From the NCBI RefSeq assembly GCF_001865675.1, contig NZ_CP011319.1, forward strand, positions 62,001-126,000: a stretch of 64,000 bases of DNA, given 5' to 3'. Source of the stretch: Janthinobacterium sp. 1_2014MBL_MicDiv (lineage in GTDB: Bacteria > Pseudomonadota > Gammaproteobacteria > Burkholderiales > Burkholderiaceae_D). The position numbers were made by a program, and so were the translations under genes. The notes under the pieces were generated by a model that saw only the letters and a program-made list of their open reading frames with translations, made no database searches and was not told the origin of the DNA. The number at the start of each line of letters is the position of its first letter. Position 1 is the stretch's first letter. Of this stretch, positions 17,568-26,480 are shown piece by piece.

Positions 17568-19658
17568 CTACACCTTCAAAAATTCCTCTTTCCCGCCGAG
17601 CCAGCGCGCCAGGTGGGCTTCCACGGTGGTGGCGGCCGCCGCCGTGGTGGCGTGCAGCAGGTCGTGCGCCACGTCGCGCGCCTGGTCTACCAACCATTGG
17701 TCCGTTTCCAGGTCGGCGAAGCGCAGCATGGCCTGGCCGGACTGGCGCGCGCCGAGGAACTCGCCGGGGCCGCGGATTTCCAGGTCGCGGCGGGCGATCT
17801 CGAAGCCGTCCGTCGTTTCGCGCATCGTCATCAGGCGCTGGCGGGCCACGCCGCCCAGCGGGCCCTGGTACAGCAGCAGGCAGACGCTGGCCGCCGAGCC
17901 TCGGCCCACGCGGCCGCGCAGCTGGTGCAGCTGCGACAGGCCGAAACGCTCGGCGTGCTCGATCACCATCAGCGAGGCATTCGGCACGTCGACGCCTACC
18001 TCGATGACGGTGGTGGCGACCAGCACGTGCAGCTGGCCGGCGATGAAGGCGTCCATCACTTCCTGTTTTTCCGCCGGCTTCAGGCGCCCGTGCACGAGGC
18101 CCACCTGCAGCGCGGGCAGGGCCTCGGCCAGCATCATGTAGGTGTCGGTGGCCGTCTGCAGCTGCAGCGCCTCCGATTCCTCGATCAGCGGACAGACCCA
18201 GTACACCTGCCGGCCTTCCAGCGCGGCCGCGTAGACGCGGGCGATGACTTCGTCGCGCCGGTTCTGGTCGATGGCGCGCGTGACGATGGGGCTGCGCCCG
18301 GGCGGCAGCTCGTCGATCACCGACACTTCCAGGTCGGCGTAATAGGTCATGGCCAGGGTGCGCGGGATCGGCGTGGCCGACATCATCAGCTGGTGCGGCA
18401 CGGCCGCGCTGTCGCCCTTGTTGCGCAGGGTCAGGCGCTGGCCCACGCCGAAGCGGTGCTGTTCGTCGACGATCACCAGGCCCAGTTTGGCGAACTGCAC
18501 GTTGTCCTGGATCAGCGCATGCGTGCCGATCACCAGCTGCGCTTCGCCCGATTCGATCAGGGCCAGCGCGGCCGTCTTTTCCTTTTTCTTCAGGCTGCCC
18601 GTCAGCCAGGCCACCTTCACGCCCAGCGGTTCCATCCAGGCGGCGATCTTGCGGAAGTGCTGTTCGGCCAAAATCTCCGTGGGCGCCATCAGCGCGGCCT
18701 GGTAGCCGCTGTCGATGGCCTGCGTGGCGGACAAGGCCGCCACCACCGTCTTGCCGCTGCCGACGTCGCCCTGCAACAGGCGCTGCATCGGATACGGCTG
18801 GCGCAGGTCGGCGCGGATTTCGTCGAGCACGCGCGCCTGCGCGCCCGTCAGCTTGAAGGGCAGGGCGGCGCCAAAGGCTTCCGACAACGTGCCGACGATG
18901 GGCAGCGAGGCGGCGCCTTTCGAGCGGCGCGCGCGCTGGGCGCGTTTCAGCGACAGCTGCTGCGCCAGCAGTTCATCGAATTTCATTCGCACCCAGGCCG
19001 GGTGCGAGCGGTCCATCAGCGCGCTTTCATCGATGTCCTGCGGCGGATAGTGCAGCAGGTGCACGGCGGCGCGGAATGGCGACAGCTGCATCTCGTGCAG
19101 CAGCGGCTCGGGCAGGGTGTCGTGCCAGTCGATGCGGCGCATGGCGTCGGCGATCTCGCGCCGCAGGACGTGCTGCGACAGGCCTTCGCCGGACGGGTAG
19201 ACGGGCGTCAGGGCCGTGGGCAGCGGCGCGCCCTCGTTGACGACCTTGTAGGTCGGGTGCACCATCTCGGCGCCGAAAAAGCCGTGTTTGAGTTCGGCGC
19301 GCGCGCGTACCCGCGTGCCTTCGGCCAGTTGCTTGACCTGGCTGCCGTAGAAATTCATGAAGCGCAGCAGCAGGTTGCCCGTTTCATCGGCGATCGTCAC
19401 GAGCAATTGCTTGCGCGGCTTGAAACTGACTTCGCACTTGGTGACGACGCCCTCGACCTGCCACGACTCGCCGCCGCGCAGGCAGGCGTCGCGTATCGTG
19501 TAGACCTTGGTTTCATCTTCGTAGCGCATCGGCAGGTGCAGCACCAGGTCCATATCGGTACGCAAGCCCAGCTTGGCCAGGCGGCTTTCCGTGCTGACCA
19601 CCTTTTTGGCCGCTTTCGGCTTGGCGGCGGGGGGAAGATCGGGCGTTGGATCGGGCAT
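17568..19658 (-). CDS. recG: ATP-dependent DNA helicase RecG
   Basis: A 696-residue superfamily 2 helicase that reverses stalled forks and processes branched DNA. After the wedge/OB domain (residues ~60-160) come Walker A LLQGDVGSGKTVVA, the DEQH box VDEQHRFGVGQR, motif III MSATPIPRTLAMT, motif V TTVIEVGVDVPNA and motif VI QLHQLRGRVGRG. The C-terminal block FEIARRDLEIRGPGEFLGAR is the RecG TRG motif region. Start is uncertain: ATG 19658 (MPDPTPDLPP) is preferred over ATG 19727, because the extra residues come from two direct repeats (19671-19704) that look regulatory. It ends beside the REP array and is divergent from queA. Confidence 0.93.
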   Translation of the reverse strand: MPDPTPDLPPAAKPKAAKKVVSTESRLAKLGLRTDMDLVLHLPMRYEDETKVYTIRDACLRGGESWQVEGVVTKCEVSFKPRKQLLVTIADETGNLLLRFMNFYGSQVKQLAEGTRVRARAELKHGFFGAEMVHPTYKVVNEGAPLPTALTPVYPSGEGLSQHVLRREIADAMRRIDWHDTLPEPLLHEMQLSPFRAAVHLLHYPPQDIDESALMDRSHPAWVRMKFDELLAQQLSLKRAQRARRSKGAASLPIVGTLSEAFGAALPFKLTGAQARVLDEIRADLRQPYPMQRLLQGDVGSGKTVVAALSATQAIDSGYQAALMAPTEILAEQHFRKIAAWMEPLGVKVAWLTGSLKKKEKTAALALIESGEAQLVIGTHALIQDNVQFAKLGLVIVDEQHRFGVGQRLTLRNKGDSAAVPHQLMMSATPIPRTLAMTYYADLEVSVIDELPPGRSPIVTRAIDQNRRDEVIARVYAAALEGRQVYWVCPLIEESEALQLQTATDTYMMLAEALPALQVGLVHGRLKPAEKQEVMDAFIAGQLHVLVATTVIEVGVDVPNASLMVIEHAERFGLSQLHQLRGRVGRGSAASVCLLLYQGPLGGVARQRLMTMRETTDGFEIARRDLEIRGPGEFLGARQSGQAMLRFADLETDQWLVDQARDVAHDLLHATTAAAATTVEAHLARWLGGKEEFLKV

Positions 19659-19857
19659 ATGCAAGGTTTTGGTGCCGCTGGCGCAAGTTTCAGTGCCGCT
19701 AGCGTAAAATAGAGGGTTGTCCGGCACACCCTGTGCGTACCGCAGTCATCGTTTGTTGCGGCGGATTATTGTAATGCCTGTATAGGCGCACAGTATAGTG
19801 CCAGATCTTCCATTGCGCACTCCTAATCATTTTTGACGTATTTTTGAAGCAAAACGC

Positions 19858-20913
19858 ATGTATTCGCTTTCCGATTTCGATTTTAATTTGCCGCAAGAAA
19901 ACATTGCGCAAACTCCGCTGGCCGAGCGCAGCGCCTCGCGCCTGTTGCATCTGGACGGCGACGCCCTGGTCGACCGCCAGTTCGCCGACATCGTCGGACT
20001 GCTGCAAGCGGGCGACCTGCTGGTGATGAACGACACGCGCGTGCTGAAAGCGCGTTTCTTTGGCGTCAAGGAAAGCGGCGGCAAGATCGAGGCGCTGGTC
20101 GAGCGCGTGCTCGATGAGCGCACCGTGCTGGCCCAGGTGCGCGCCTCGAAGTCGCCGCCACCCGGCTGCCGCATCCGCCTGGCCGACGCCTTCGACGTGA
20201 CGGTGGGCCAGCGCGCCGGCGAATTCTTTACCCTGCATTTCGAGGCCGACGTGTTCGAGCTGATCGAGGCGCATGGCCGTTTGCCGCTGCCGCCGTATAT
20301 TGAGCATGACGCGGATGCCTTCGACGAGACGCGCTACCAGACCGTGTTCAACAAGGTGCCGGGCGCCGTGGCCGCGCCGACGGCGGGCCTGCATTTCGAC
20401 CAGGCCCTGCTCGACCAGCTGAAGGCCAAGGGCGTCAACTTCGCCTATGTGACCCTGCACGTGGGCGCCGGCACCTTCCAGCCCGTGCGCACGGAAGTGT
20501 TGTCCGAGCACAAGATGCATACCGAGTGGTACACCATGCCGCAGGACACCGTGGACGCCGTGCGCGCCACGCAACGGGCCGGACGCGACGTGGTGGCCGT
20601 CGGCACGACCAGCCTGCGCGCGCTGGAATCGGCCTCGCAAAGCGGCCAGCTGGTGGCCGGCAGCGCCGATACGGCCCTGTTCATCACGCCCGGCTATGCG
20701 TTCAAGACGGTGACGCGGCTGATCACCAACTTCCATTTGCCGAAATCGACCCTGCTGATGCTGGTGTCGGCCTTTGCCGGCTATGAGCCGATCCGCCATG
20801 CCTACGCGCATGCGATCGCGCAGAACTACCGTTTCTTCAGTTATGGCGACGCGATGCTGCTGACCACGCAATCGCGCGCTGCGCTGAACCTCCATACTCC
20901 CGTGAAAGACTGA
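19858..20913 (+). CDS. queA: S-adenosylmethionine:tRNA ribosyltransferase-isomerase
   Basis: A 351-residue enzyme that moves the ribosyl part of SAM onto preQ1 in tRNA to form epoxyqueuosine. Family blocks are YSLSDFDFNLPQENIAQ.PL at the start, LVMNDTRVLKARFFG, PLPPYI, YQTVFNKVPGAVAAPTAGLH and FHLPKSTLLMLVSAFAG. Full length. Together with tgt, one base after its stop, it forms the classic queuosine operon. The 199-bp divergent region toward recG holds a possible -10 (TATAGT, near 19793-19798) without a convincing -35. Confidence 0.95.
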   Translation: MYSLSDFDFNLPQENIAQTPLAERSASRLLHLDGDALVDRQFADIVGLLQAGDLLVMNDTRVLKARFFGVKESGGKIEALVERVLDERTVLAQVRASKSPPPGCRIRLADAFDVTVGQRAGEFFTLHFEADVFELIEAHGRLPLPPYIEHDADAFDETRYQTVFNKVPGAVAAPTAGLHFDQALLDQLKAKGVNFAYVTLHVGAGTFQPVRTEVLSEHKMHTEWYTMPQDTVDAVRATQRAGRDVVAVGTTSLRALESASQSGQLVAGSADTALFITPGYAFKTVTRLITNFHLPKSTLLMLVSAFAGYEPIRHAYAHAIAQNYRFFSYGDAMLLTTQSRAALNLHTPVKD

Positions 20914-20914
20914 C

Positions 20915-22054
20915 ATGCTGGAATTTACATTACTCAAGACCGACACGAGCGGCCTGACCAAGGCACGCCGCGGCACCTTGAAACTGAACCACGGCGTCGT
21001 GCAGACGCCGATCTTCATGCCAGTGGGCACTTACGGCTCCGTGAAAGCCATGTCGCCGCTGGAACTCAACGAGATCGACGCGCAGATTATCCTGGGCAAC
21101 ACGTTTCACCTTTGGTTGCGTCCTGGCAACACCGTCATGGAGAAATTCGGCGGCTTGCACGGCTTCATGGGCTGGAACAAGCCGATCCTGACGGATTCCG
21201 GCGGTTTCCAGGTGTTTTCGCTGGGCGCCATGCGCAAGATCACGGAAGAGGGCGTGCATTTCAATTCGCCCATCAACGGCGATAAATTGTTCCTGTCGCC
21301 GGAAGTGTCGATGCAGGTGCAGCGCGTCTTGAATTCCGACATCGTCATGCAGTTCGACGAATGCACGCCGTACGAGATCCAGGGCCGCCCGGCCACCATC
21401 GAGGAAGCGGCCAAGTCCATGCGCATGTCCTTGCGCTGGGCGCAGCGCTCGAAGGACGAGTTCCACCGCGGCGAGAACCCGAATGCGCTGTTCGGCATCG
21501 TGCAGGGCGGCATGTTCGAAATGCTGCGCGACGAGTCCTTGGCCAAGCTGGAAGAGATCGACTTTCCCGGCATCGCCATCGGCGGCCTGTCCGTCGGCGA
21601 GCCGAAGGAAGACATGATGCGCATGCTGGCCCACGTGGGCCCGCGCCTGCCGGCCAACAAGCCGCATTACCTGATGGGCGTGGGCACGCCGGAAGACTTG
21701 GTGGCGGGCGTGTCGAACGGGATCGACATGTTCGATTGCGTCATGCCGACGCGAAATGCGCGCAATGGCTGGCTGTTTACCCGTTTCGGCGACATCAAGA
21801 TCAAGAACGCCAAGTACAAGGAAGACCAGGCGCCGCTGGACGAGACGTGCAGCTGCTACGCCTGCCGCAATTTCTCGCGCGCGTATCTGCACCATCTGCA
21901 CCGCTCCAAGGAAATCCTCGGCGCGCGCTTGAATACCATCCACAACCTGCATTACTACCTGGACTTGATGCGCCAGATGCGCGAAGCGCTCGACGAAGAC
22001 CGTTTCCACGCGTTTACGCTGCAATTCCATGCGGAACGCGCACGGGGAACTTAA
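20915..22054 (+). CDS. tgt: Queuine/preQ1 tRNA-guanine transglycosylase
   Basis: A 379-residue enzyme that swaps guanine 34 of GUN-anticodon tRNAs for preQ1. Signature blocks: ILTDSGGFQVFSL with the catalytic aspartate, IAIGGLSVGEPKE, the nucleophile aspartate in GIDMFDCVMPTRNARNG, and the zinc site CSCYACRNFSRAYLHHL with a downstream histidine. Length is typical. Only one base separates it from queA. A long hairpin lies 65 bases after the stop. Confidence 0.95.
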   Translation: MLEFTLLKTDTSGLTKARRGTLKLNHGVVQTPIFMPVGTYGSVKAMSPLELNEIDAQIILGNTFHLWLRPGNTVMEKFGGLHGFMGWNKPILTDSGGFQVFSLGAMRKITEEGVHFNSPINGDKLFLSPEVSMQVQRVLNSDIVMQFDECTPYEIQGRPATIEEAAKSMRMSLRWAQRSKDEFHRGENPNALFGIVQGGMFEMLRDESLAKLEEIDFPGIAIGGLSVGEPKEDMMRMLAHVGPRLPANKPHYLMGVGTPEDLVAGVSNGIDMFDCVMPTRNARNGWLFTRFGDIKIKNAKYKEDQAPLDETCSCYACRNFSRAYLHHLHRSKEILGARLNTIHNLHYYLDLMRQMREALDEDRFHAFTLQFHAERARGT

Positions 22055-22118
22055 GAAATCCTTATGTCGATGGCCACTGGCGCCATGGCCTGATGTTTTA
22101 TATATTGGTGCTTGGACT

Positions 22119-22155
22119 GGGGCTATAAAGCATTGCATAATGCCTTTTTAGCCCC
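22119..22155. other. Long imperfect hairpin between tgt and yajC
   Basis: Outer arms GGGGCTA/TAGCCCC, a T-T mismatch, AAA/TTT, a bulged C, then GCATT/AATGC around a GCAT loop: about 15 base pairs in total. No T-run follows, so it is not a standard intrinsic terminator. It may stabilise the tgt 3' end or attenuate read-through into yajC-secDF. Confidence 0.6.
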
Positions 22156-22249
22156 ATTTAAAGTTGCCATGCCTGCAATTAGGGTAATGGTCTATCGCCA
22201 ATGCTAGAATACAGCGCTATTTTTCAAACTGATTAGAACTGGAGTCACC

Positions 22250-22582
22250 GTGTTTTTCATTTCCAACGCTTATGCGCAAGCCCCTGCCGATGCCCTGGGT
22301 TTCGGCGGCAACCTGACCAGCTTCCTGCCGCTGGTATTGATGTTCGTGGTCATGTACTTCCTGATGATCCGCCCACAGCAAAAACGCGCCAAAGAACAAA
22401 AGGCGATGATGGACGCGCTGACCAAGGGTGACGAAGTCGTCACCGCCGGCGGCATGCTGGGCCGTGTTGTCAAGGTAGTGGACGCTTACGTCACCATCGA
22501 AGTGGCGACCGGCACCGAAATCACGGTGCAAAAGAGCTCCATCACCACCTTGCTGCCTAAAGGCACCCTGAAGGCGCTGTAA
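22250..22582 (+). CDS. yajC: Preprotein translocase accessory subunit YajC
   Basis: A 110-residue single-span inner-membrane protein of the SecDF-YajC complex that assists SecYEG. The membrane segment (FLPLVLMFVVMYFLMI) is followed by RPQQKRAKEQKAMMDALTKGDEVVTAGG (read as the family block in two halves), the most conserved YajC region. The gene is at its usual place between tgt and secD. Confidence 0.95.
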   Translation: MFFISNAYAQAPADALGFGGNLTSFLPLVLMFVVMYFLMIRPQQKRAKEQKAMMDALTKGDEVVTAGGMLGRVVKVVDAYVTIEVATGTEITVQKSSITTLLPKGTLKAL

Positions 22583-22616
22583 TTCCTCGCTGCCATTGCC
22601 ACGGCAATGACTGACC

Positions 22617-22637
22617 GGGGCGGCTATCCGCCGCCCC
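22617..22637 (+). other. Hairpin between yajC and secD
   Basis: Perfect 8-bp stem GGGGCGGC/GCCGCCCC with loop TATCC in the 96-bp spacer. There is no T-run, so it is more likely an RNA stability or attenuation element inside the operon than a terminator. Confidence 0.55.
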
Positions 22638-22678
22638 CCGCGACGCCTCCGACGCTCAACACTGAACGCTGAATCAAT

Positions 22679-24544
22679 ATGAATCGCTACCCTGCCTGGA
22701 AATACATCATCATTGCCGTCGCCTTATTGCTGGGCGCACTCTATACGGCGCCCAATTATTTCGGTGAATCACCGGCGCTGCAAGTAACCAGCGGCAAGTC
22801 GACCGTCAAAGTGACGGGCGAGTTGATGACGCAAGTCGAGCAAATATTGACGAAAGAGAGCGTCAAGTCGGAAGGTATCACCATGGACGGCGTCGGCAAC
22901 CTCGCCTCCGTGCGCGTGCGTTTCGCCGATCCGGATACCCAGTTCAAGGCCAAGCTGGTACTGGAAAAGGACCTGAACACGGATCCGAGCGACCCGACCT
23001 ACGTGGTGACGGTCAATCTGCAAGCGAATACCCCGCAATGGATGCAAAAATTGCATGCCTTGCCCATGTTCCTGGGCCTGGACTTGCGCGGTGGCGTGCA
23101 CTTCCTGATGCAGGTCGACGCGAAAGCCGTGCTGACCAAGAAAGTCCAGGGCATCCAGTCCGCCGCGCGCAGCGTGTTGCGCGACAAGAATATCCGCCAC
23201 GCCGGCATCGAACGCGTGGGCGACAGCATCGACATCAACTTCCGCGACGCGGAAACGCGCCTGAAGGCAAAAAATGTGCTGTCCGACCAGATGTCGGAGC
23301 TGGCCTTTGCCGATGCCGGCAGCGGCAGCGATCTGAAACTCGTCATCACCCTCAAGCCGGCGGCCCTGAAAGCCACCATCGATGAAGGCGTAAAACAGAA
23401 TATCTCGACGCTGTCCAAGCGCGTCAATGAACTGGGCGTGGCCGAGCCGCTGATCCAGCAGCAAGGTCCCGACCGCATCGTGGTGCAATTGCCCGGCGTG
23501 CAAGACGTGGCCCGCGCCAAGGCCATCATCGGCCGCACGGCCACCCTGGAAGTGCGCCTCGTCGACGAAAGCATCGTGCCTGGCACGGAGCTGTCGAGCG
23601 CCATCCCGTTCAATTCCGAACTGTTCACCGTCGGCAAGGGCGTGCCTGTCGTGCTGTCGAAAGACGTGATCCTGACGGGCGACTATATCTCCAGCGCCAC
23701 GGCCAGCTTCGACCAGAACCAGCAAGCGGCCGTGTCCATCGACCTGAACGGCGACGGCGGCCGCAAGATGCGCGAAGCGACCCGCGAACGTGTGGGCAAG
23801 CGCATGGCCATCGTGCTGTTTGAAAAAGGCAAGCCGGAAGTGCTGTCGGTCGCCACCATCCAGCAGGAACTCGGTTCGCGCTTCCAGATCACCGGCATGG
23901 GCGGCGCGGAAAACGCCAACGAACTGGCGCTGCTGCTGCGCTCGGGCGCCTTGTCTGCACCGATGACGGTCATCGAGGAACGCACGATCGGACCGCAGCT
24001 GGGCGCTGAAAACATCGCCAAGGGCTTGCATTCGACGATGTACGGCTTCCTTGCCATCGCCGTCTTCATGATCGCCTATTACATGATGTTCGGCGCCTTC
24101 AGCGTGCTGGCCCTGGCCTGCAACCTGTTGCTGCTGATCGCCCTGCTGTCGATGATCCAGGTCACGCTGACACTGCCAGGTATCGCCGCTATCGCGCTGG
24201 CGCTGGGTATGGCGATTGACGCCAACGTGCTGATTAACGAACGTATCCGTGAGGAGCTGCGCGCCGGCAGCACGCCGCAGGCGGCGATCGCCGCCGGCTT
24301 CGACCGCGCCTGGGCGACGATTCTGGACTCGAACGTGACCACCCTGATCGTCGGTATCGCCCTGCTGGCCTTCGGCAGCGGTCCGGTGCGCGGCTTCGCG
24401 GTGGTGCACTGCCTGGGTATCCTGACCTCGATGTTCTCCGCCGTCTTCGTTTCGCGCGGCGTGGTCAACCTCTGGTATGGCCGCAAGAAAAAGCTGACCA
24501 CGCTGTCGATCGGCACGGTCTGGGTGCCAGGCACGAGCAAATAA
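22679..24544 (+). CDS. secD: Protein translocase subunit SecD
   Basis: A 621-residue inner-membrane protein that uses the proton gradient to help exported proteins leave the Sec channel on the periplasmic side. After one N-terminal membrane segment (IIIAVALLLGALYTAPNYF) comes the large periplasmic domain with GLDLRGGVHFLMQVD. The C-terminal RND-like membrane domain holds ALGMAIDANVLINERIREEL and GFDRAWATILDSNVTTLI. Length is normal for betaproteobacteria. It pairs with SecF 90 bp downstream. Confidence 0.96.
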   Translation: MNRYPAWKYIIIAVALLLGALYTAPNYFGESPALQVTSGKSTVKVTGELMTQVEQILTKESVKSEGITMDGVGNLASVRVRFADPDTQFKAKLVLEKDLNTDPSDPTYVVTVNLQANTPQWMQKLHALPMFLGLDLRGGVHFLMQVDAKAVLTKKVQGIQSAARSVLRDKNIRHAGIERVGDSIDINFRDAETRLKAKNVLSDQMSELAFADAGSGSDLKLVITLKPAALKATIDEGVKQNISTLSKRVNELGVAEPLIQQQGPDRIVVQLPGVQDVARAKAIIGRTATLEVRLVDESIVPGTELSSAIPFNSELFTVGKGVPVVLSKDVILTGDYISSATASFDQNQQAAVSIDLNGDGGRKMREATRERVGKRMAIVLFEKGKPEVLSVATIQQELGSRFQITGMGGAENANELALLLRSGALSAPMTVIEERTIGPQLGAENIAKGLHSTMYGFLAIAVFMIAYYMMFGAFSVLALACNLLLLIALLSMIQVTLTLPGIAAIALALGMAIDANVLINERIREELRAGSTPQAAIAAGFDRAWATILDSNVTTLIVGIALLAFGSGPVRGFAVVHCLGILTSMFSAVFVSRGVVNLWYGRKKKLTTLSIGTVWVPGTSK

Positions 24545-24582
24545 GCCAGCGCCCCGTCCTACTCAATAGCGTCAACAGCGAT

Positions 24583-24610
24583 AGCGTCCGGTGGCCCAGC
24601 CGCCGGACGC
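24583..24610 (+). other. Hairpin between secD and secF
   Basis: Stem GCGTCCGG/CCGGACGC extended by GG/CC across a T-G mismatch, loop CCCAG, without a T-run. It is the second such hairpin inside this operon and may set the SecD:SecF ratio by protecting or slowing the transcript. Confidence 0.5.
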
Positions 24611-24634
24611 ACAGAACAGAACTCAGAGGATTTC

Positions 24635-25657
24635 ATGGAATTTTTCCGGATCAAAAAAGATATTCCCTTCATGCGCCATGCGTTGATTTTCAACGTGATT
24701 TCGGCGCTTACCTTCGTGGCGGCCGTGTTCTTCCTGCTGCACAAGGGCTTGCACCTGTCCGTGGAATTCAAGGGCGGCACCGTGATGGAGGTGAAATACC
24801 CCAAGGCGGCCAATCTCGAAGGCATACGCGGCACCCTGATCGGCATGGGCTATGAAGAGCCGGGCGTGACCAGCTTCGACACGGCGCGCGACGTGATGAT
24901 CCGCCTGCCGGTGGAAAAGGGCGTCACCGCCGCGAATACCTCGCTGCGCGTGTTCGAGGCGCTGTGCAAGGCCGAGCAAGGCACGACCAAGGGCATCGAC
25001 ACGGTCACCGAAAAGGGCGAGCACGTGCTCAAGAGCGCCTGCCTGGATGCGGCCGGCAACGAGGCGCTGGTCTTGCAGAAAGTCGAATTCGTCGGCCCGC
25101 AAGTGGGCGAGGAACTGGCGCAGAACGGCTTGAACGCGCTGGTGATGGTGATCATCGGCGTGATGATCTACCTGGCCATCCGCTTCGAATGGAAATACGC
25201 GGTGTCGGCCATCGTCGCCAACTTGCATGACGTGGTGATCATCCTGGGCTTCTTCGCCTACTTCCAGTGGGAATTCTCGCTGACGGTGCTGGCGGCGATC
25301 CTGGCGGTGCTCGGCTACTCCGTCAACGAATCGGTGGTGATCTTTGACCGTATCCGCGAAAACTTCCGCAAGCACCGCAAGGCCAGCGTGCATGAAGTGA
25401 TCGACAATGCGATCACCAGCACCATCTCGCGTACCATCATCACCCACGGCTGTACCCAGATGATGGTGCTGTCGATGCTGTTCTTCGGCGGCCAGACCCT
25501 GCATCACTTTGCCATCGCGCTGACCATCGGTATCTGCTTTGGCATTTACTCGTCTGTGTTCGTCGCCGCGGCCATCGCCATGTGGCTGGGCGTGAAACGC
25601 GAAGACTTGATCAAGCCAGTCAAGGAAAAAGACGAGACCGACGGCGCCGTGGTGTAA
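24635..25657 (+). CDS. secF: Protein translocase subunit SecF
   Basis: A 340-residue six-span partner of SecD. The N-terminal block HLSVEFKGGTVMEVKYP, the central ILAVLGYSVNESVVIFDRIR and the NAITSTISRTIITH block are SecF signatures. The ribosome site AGAGGA lies just before ATG 24635. A strong terminator ends the queA-tgt-yajC-secDF group just after it. Confidence 0.96.
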   Translation: MEFFRIKKDIPFMRHALIFNVISALTFVAAVFFLLHKGLHLSVEFKGGTVMEVKYPKAANLEGIRGTLIGMGYEEPGVTSFDTARDVMIRLPVEKGVTAANTSLRVFEALCKAEQGTTKGIDTVTEKGEHVLKSACLDAAGNEALVLQKVEFVGPQVGEELAQNGLNALVMVIIGVMIYLAIRFEWKYAVSAIVANLHDVVIILGFFAYFQWEFSLTVLAAILAVLGYSVNESVVIFDRIRENFRKHRKASVHEVIDNAITSTISRTIITHGCTQMMVLSMLFFGGQTLHHFAIALTIGICFGIYSSVFVAAAIAMWLGVKREDLIKPVKEKDETDGAVV

Positions 25658-25685
25658 GCGCGGGTCGTTGCATGTCGATTCAAAG

Positions 25686-25717
25686 ACGATCACCGTTCGC
25701 GGTGGTCGTTTTTTTTT
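25686..25717 (+). terminator. Intrinsic terminator after secF
   Basis: 10-bp stem ACGATCACCG/CGGTGGTCGT (one G-T pair) with a TTCG tetraloop followed by nine T. It closes the secDF transcript 28 bases after the stop codon. Confidence 0.93.
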
Positions 25718-25730
25718 GTAACGGATGACG

Positions 25731-26480
25731 ATGAAGCGTTTTTTATGCATGGGCATCATGGCCGGCGCGACCGCGCTGGCCGGCGCCGCCGATTTCAGCC
25801 GCATGGCCGATGGCAGCATCGCCATGCGCGGCGCGATCGCCGAGGGCGACGTGGACAGGCTGCGCCAGCTGGCCCCGCGCGAAGCGACCCTGTTGCGCGT
25901 GAATAGCGACGGCGGCGACGCGCAGGCCGCCATGCTGCTGGCGCGCCTGGTCCGCCAGCAGGGGTTCGACATCGCCATCGACACCGTCTGCACGGGCAGC
26001 TGCGCCAGCTATGTCTTCCCGGCCGCGCGGCGCAAGCGCATCCCGGCCGACGGCGTGCTGGCGCTGCAGGAATCGGCCTTCCTGCGCGCGCAGGCGAGCC
26101 CGGCGCAGTTGCGGCGCACGCTGGTCGAGGCGGGCGTGGCGGCCGAGGACCTGGAAACGGAAACCGATGCGCTGGCCGCGCAGCTGGCGGATGCGGCGGC
26201 GCTGGAAGCGGCATTTTCCCGCGACCTTGGCATCGCGCCCGCCTTTTACCGCGACTTCCGGCAGGTCGCGGCGCAGGCCGAGGCCACGCGCCAGCGCTTT
26301 CCCGACCAGGATGCCGCCGTCTTCTGGTGGCCGGCGGCCAAACGCCTTGAACGTTGCTACGGCATCGCGGCTGTCGACGAGGGCGCCCGCGCGGCGCGCC
26401 TGGCACCGGGCGGCTACCTGTATGTGCCGGCCCTGTCCGCGCTCGTCATGGGCGACCAGGGCTTGCAGGCCTGCCCATGA
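25731..26480 (+). CDS. Exported ClpP/crotonase-fold protein (COG3904-like)
   Basis: A 249-residue protein with a signal peptide (MKRFLCMGIMAGATALAGA). The block LLRVNSDGGDAQAAMLLARL followed by DTVCTGSCASYVF matches the ClpP-fold pattern in which a glycine-rich loop (SDGGD) precedes the serine of GSCAS. COG3904-type periplasmic proteins show the same pattern, often with unproven protease activity. Two cysteines surround the candidate serine and could form a disulfide. ATG 25731 is preferred over 25725 because GGA lies 5 bases before it. The stop overlaps the next start (ATGA), so it is coupled to a WYL regulator. Function is unproven. Confidence 0.65.
   Translation: MKRFLCMGIMAGATALAGAADFSRMADGSIAMRGAIAEGDVDRLRQLAPREATLLRVNSDGGDAQAAMLLARLVRQQGFDIAIDTVCTGSCASYVFPAARRKRIPADGVLALQESAFLRAQASPAQLRRTLVEAGVAAEDLETETDALAAQLADAAALEAAFSRDLGIAPAFYRDFRQVAAQAEATRQRFPDQDAAVFWWPAAKRLERCYGIAAVDEGARAARLAPGGYLYVPALSALVMGDQGLQACP

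Noticed and set aside
16482..17697. Minus-strand frames of 60-170 codons across the REP arrays
   Set aside because: They translate the repeat unit itself (recurring CRITAYGL-type peptide) and have no independent support.
26354..26476. Upstream extension of the WYL regulator
   Set aside because: It would lie wholly inside the preceding gene in another frame; the ATGA overlap gives a natural start.
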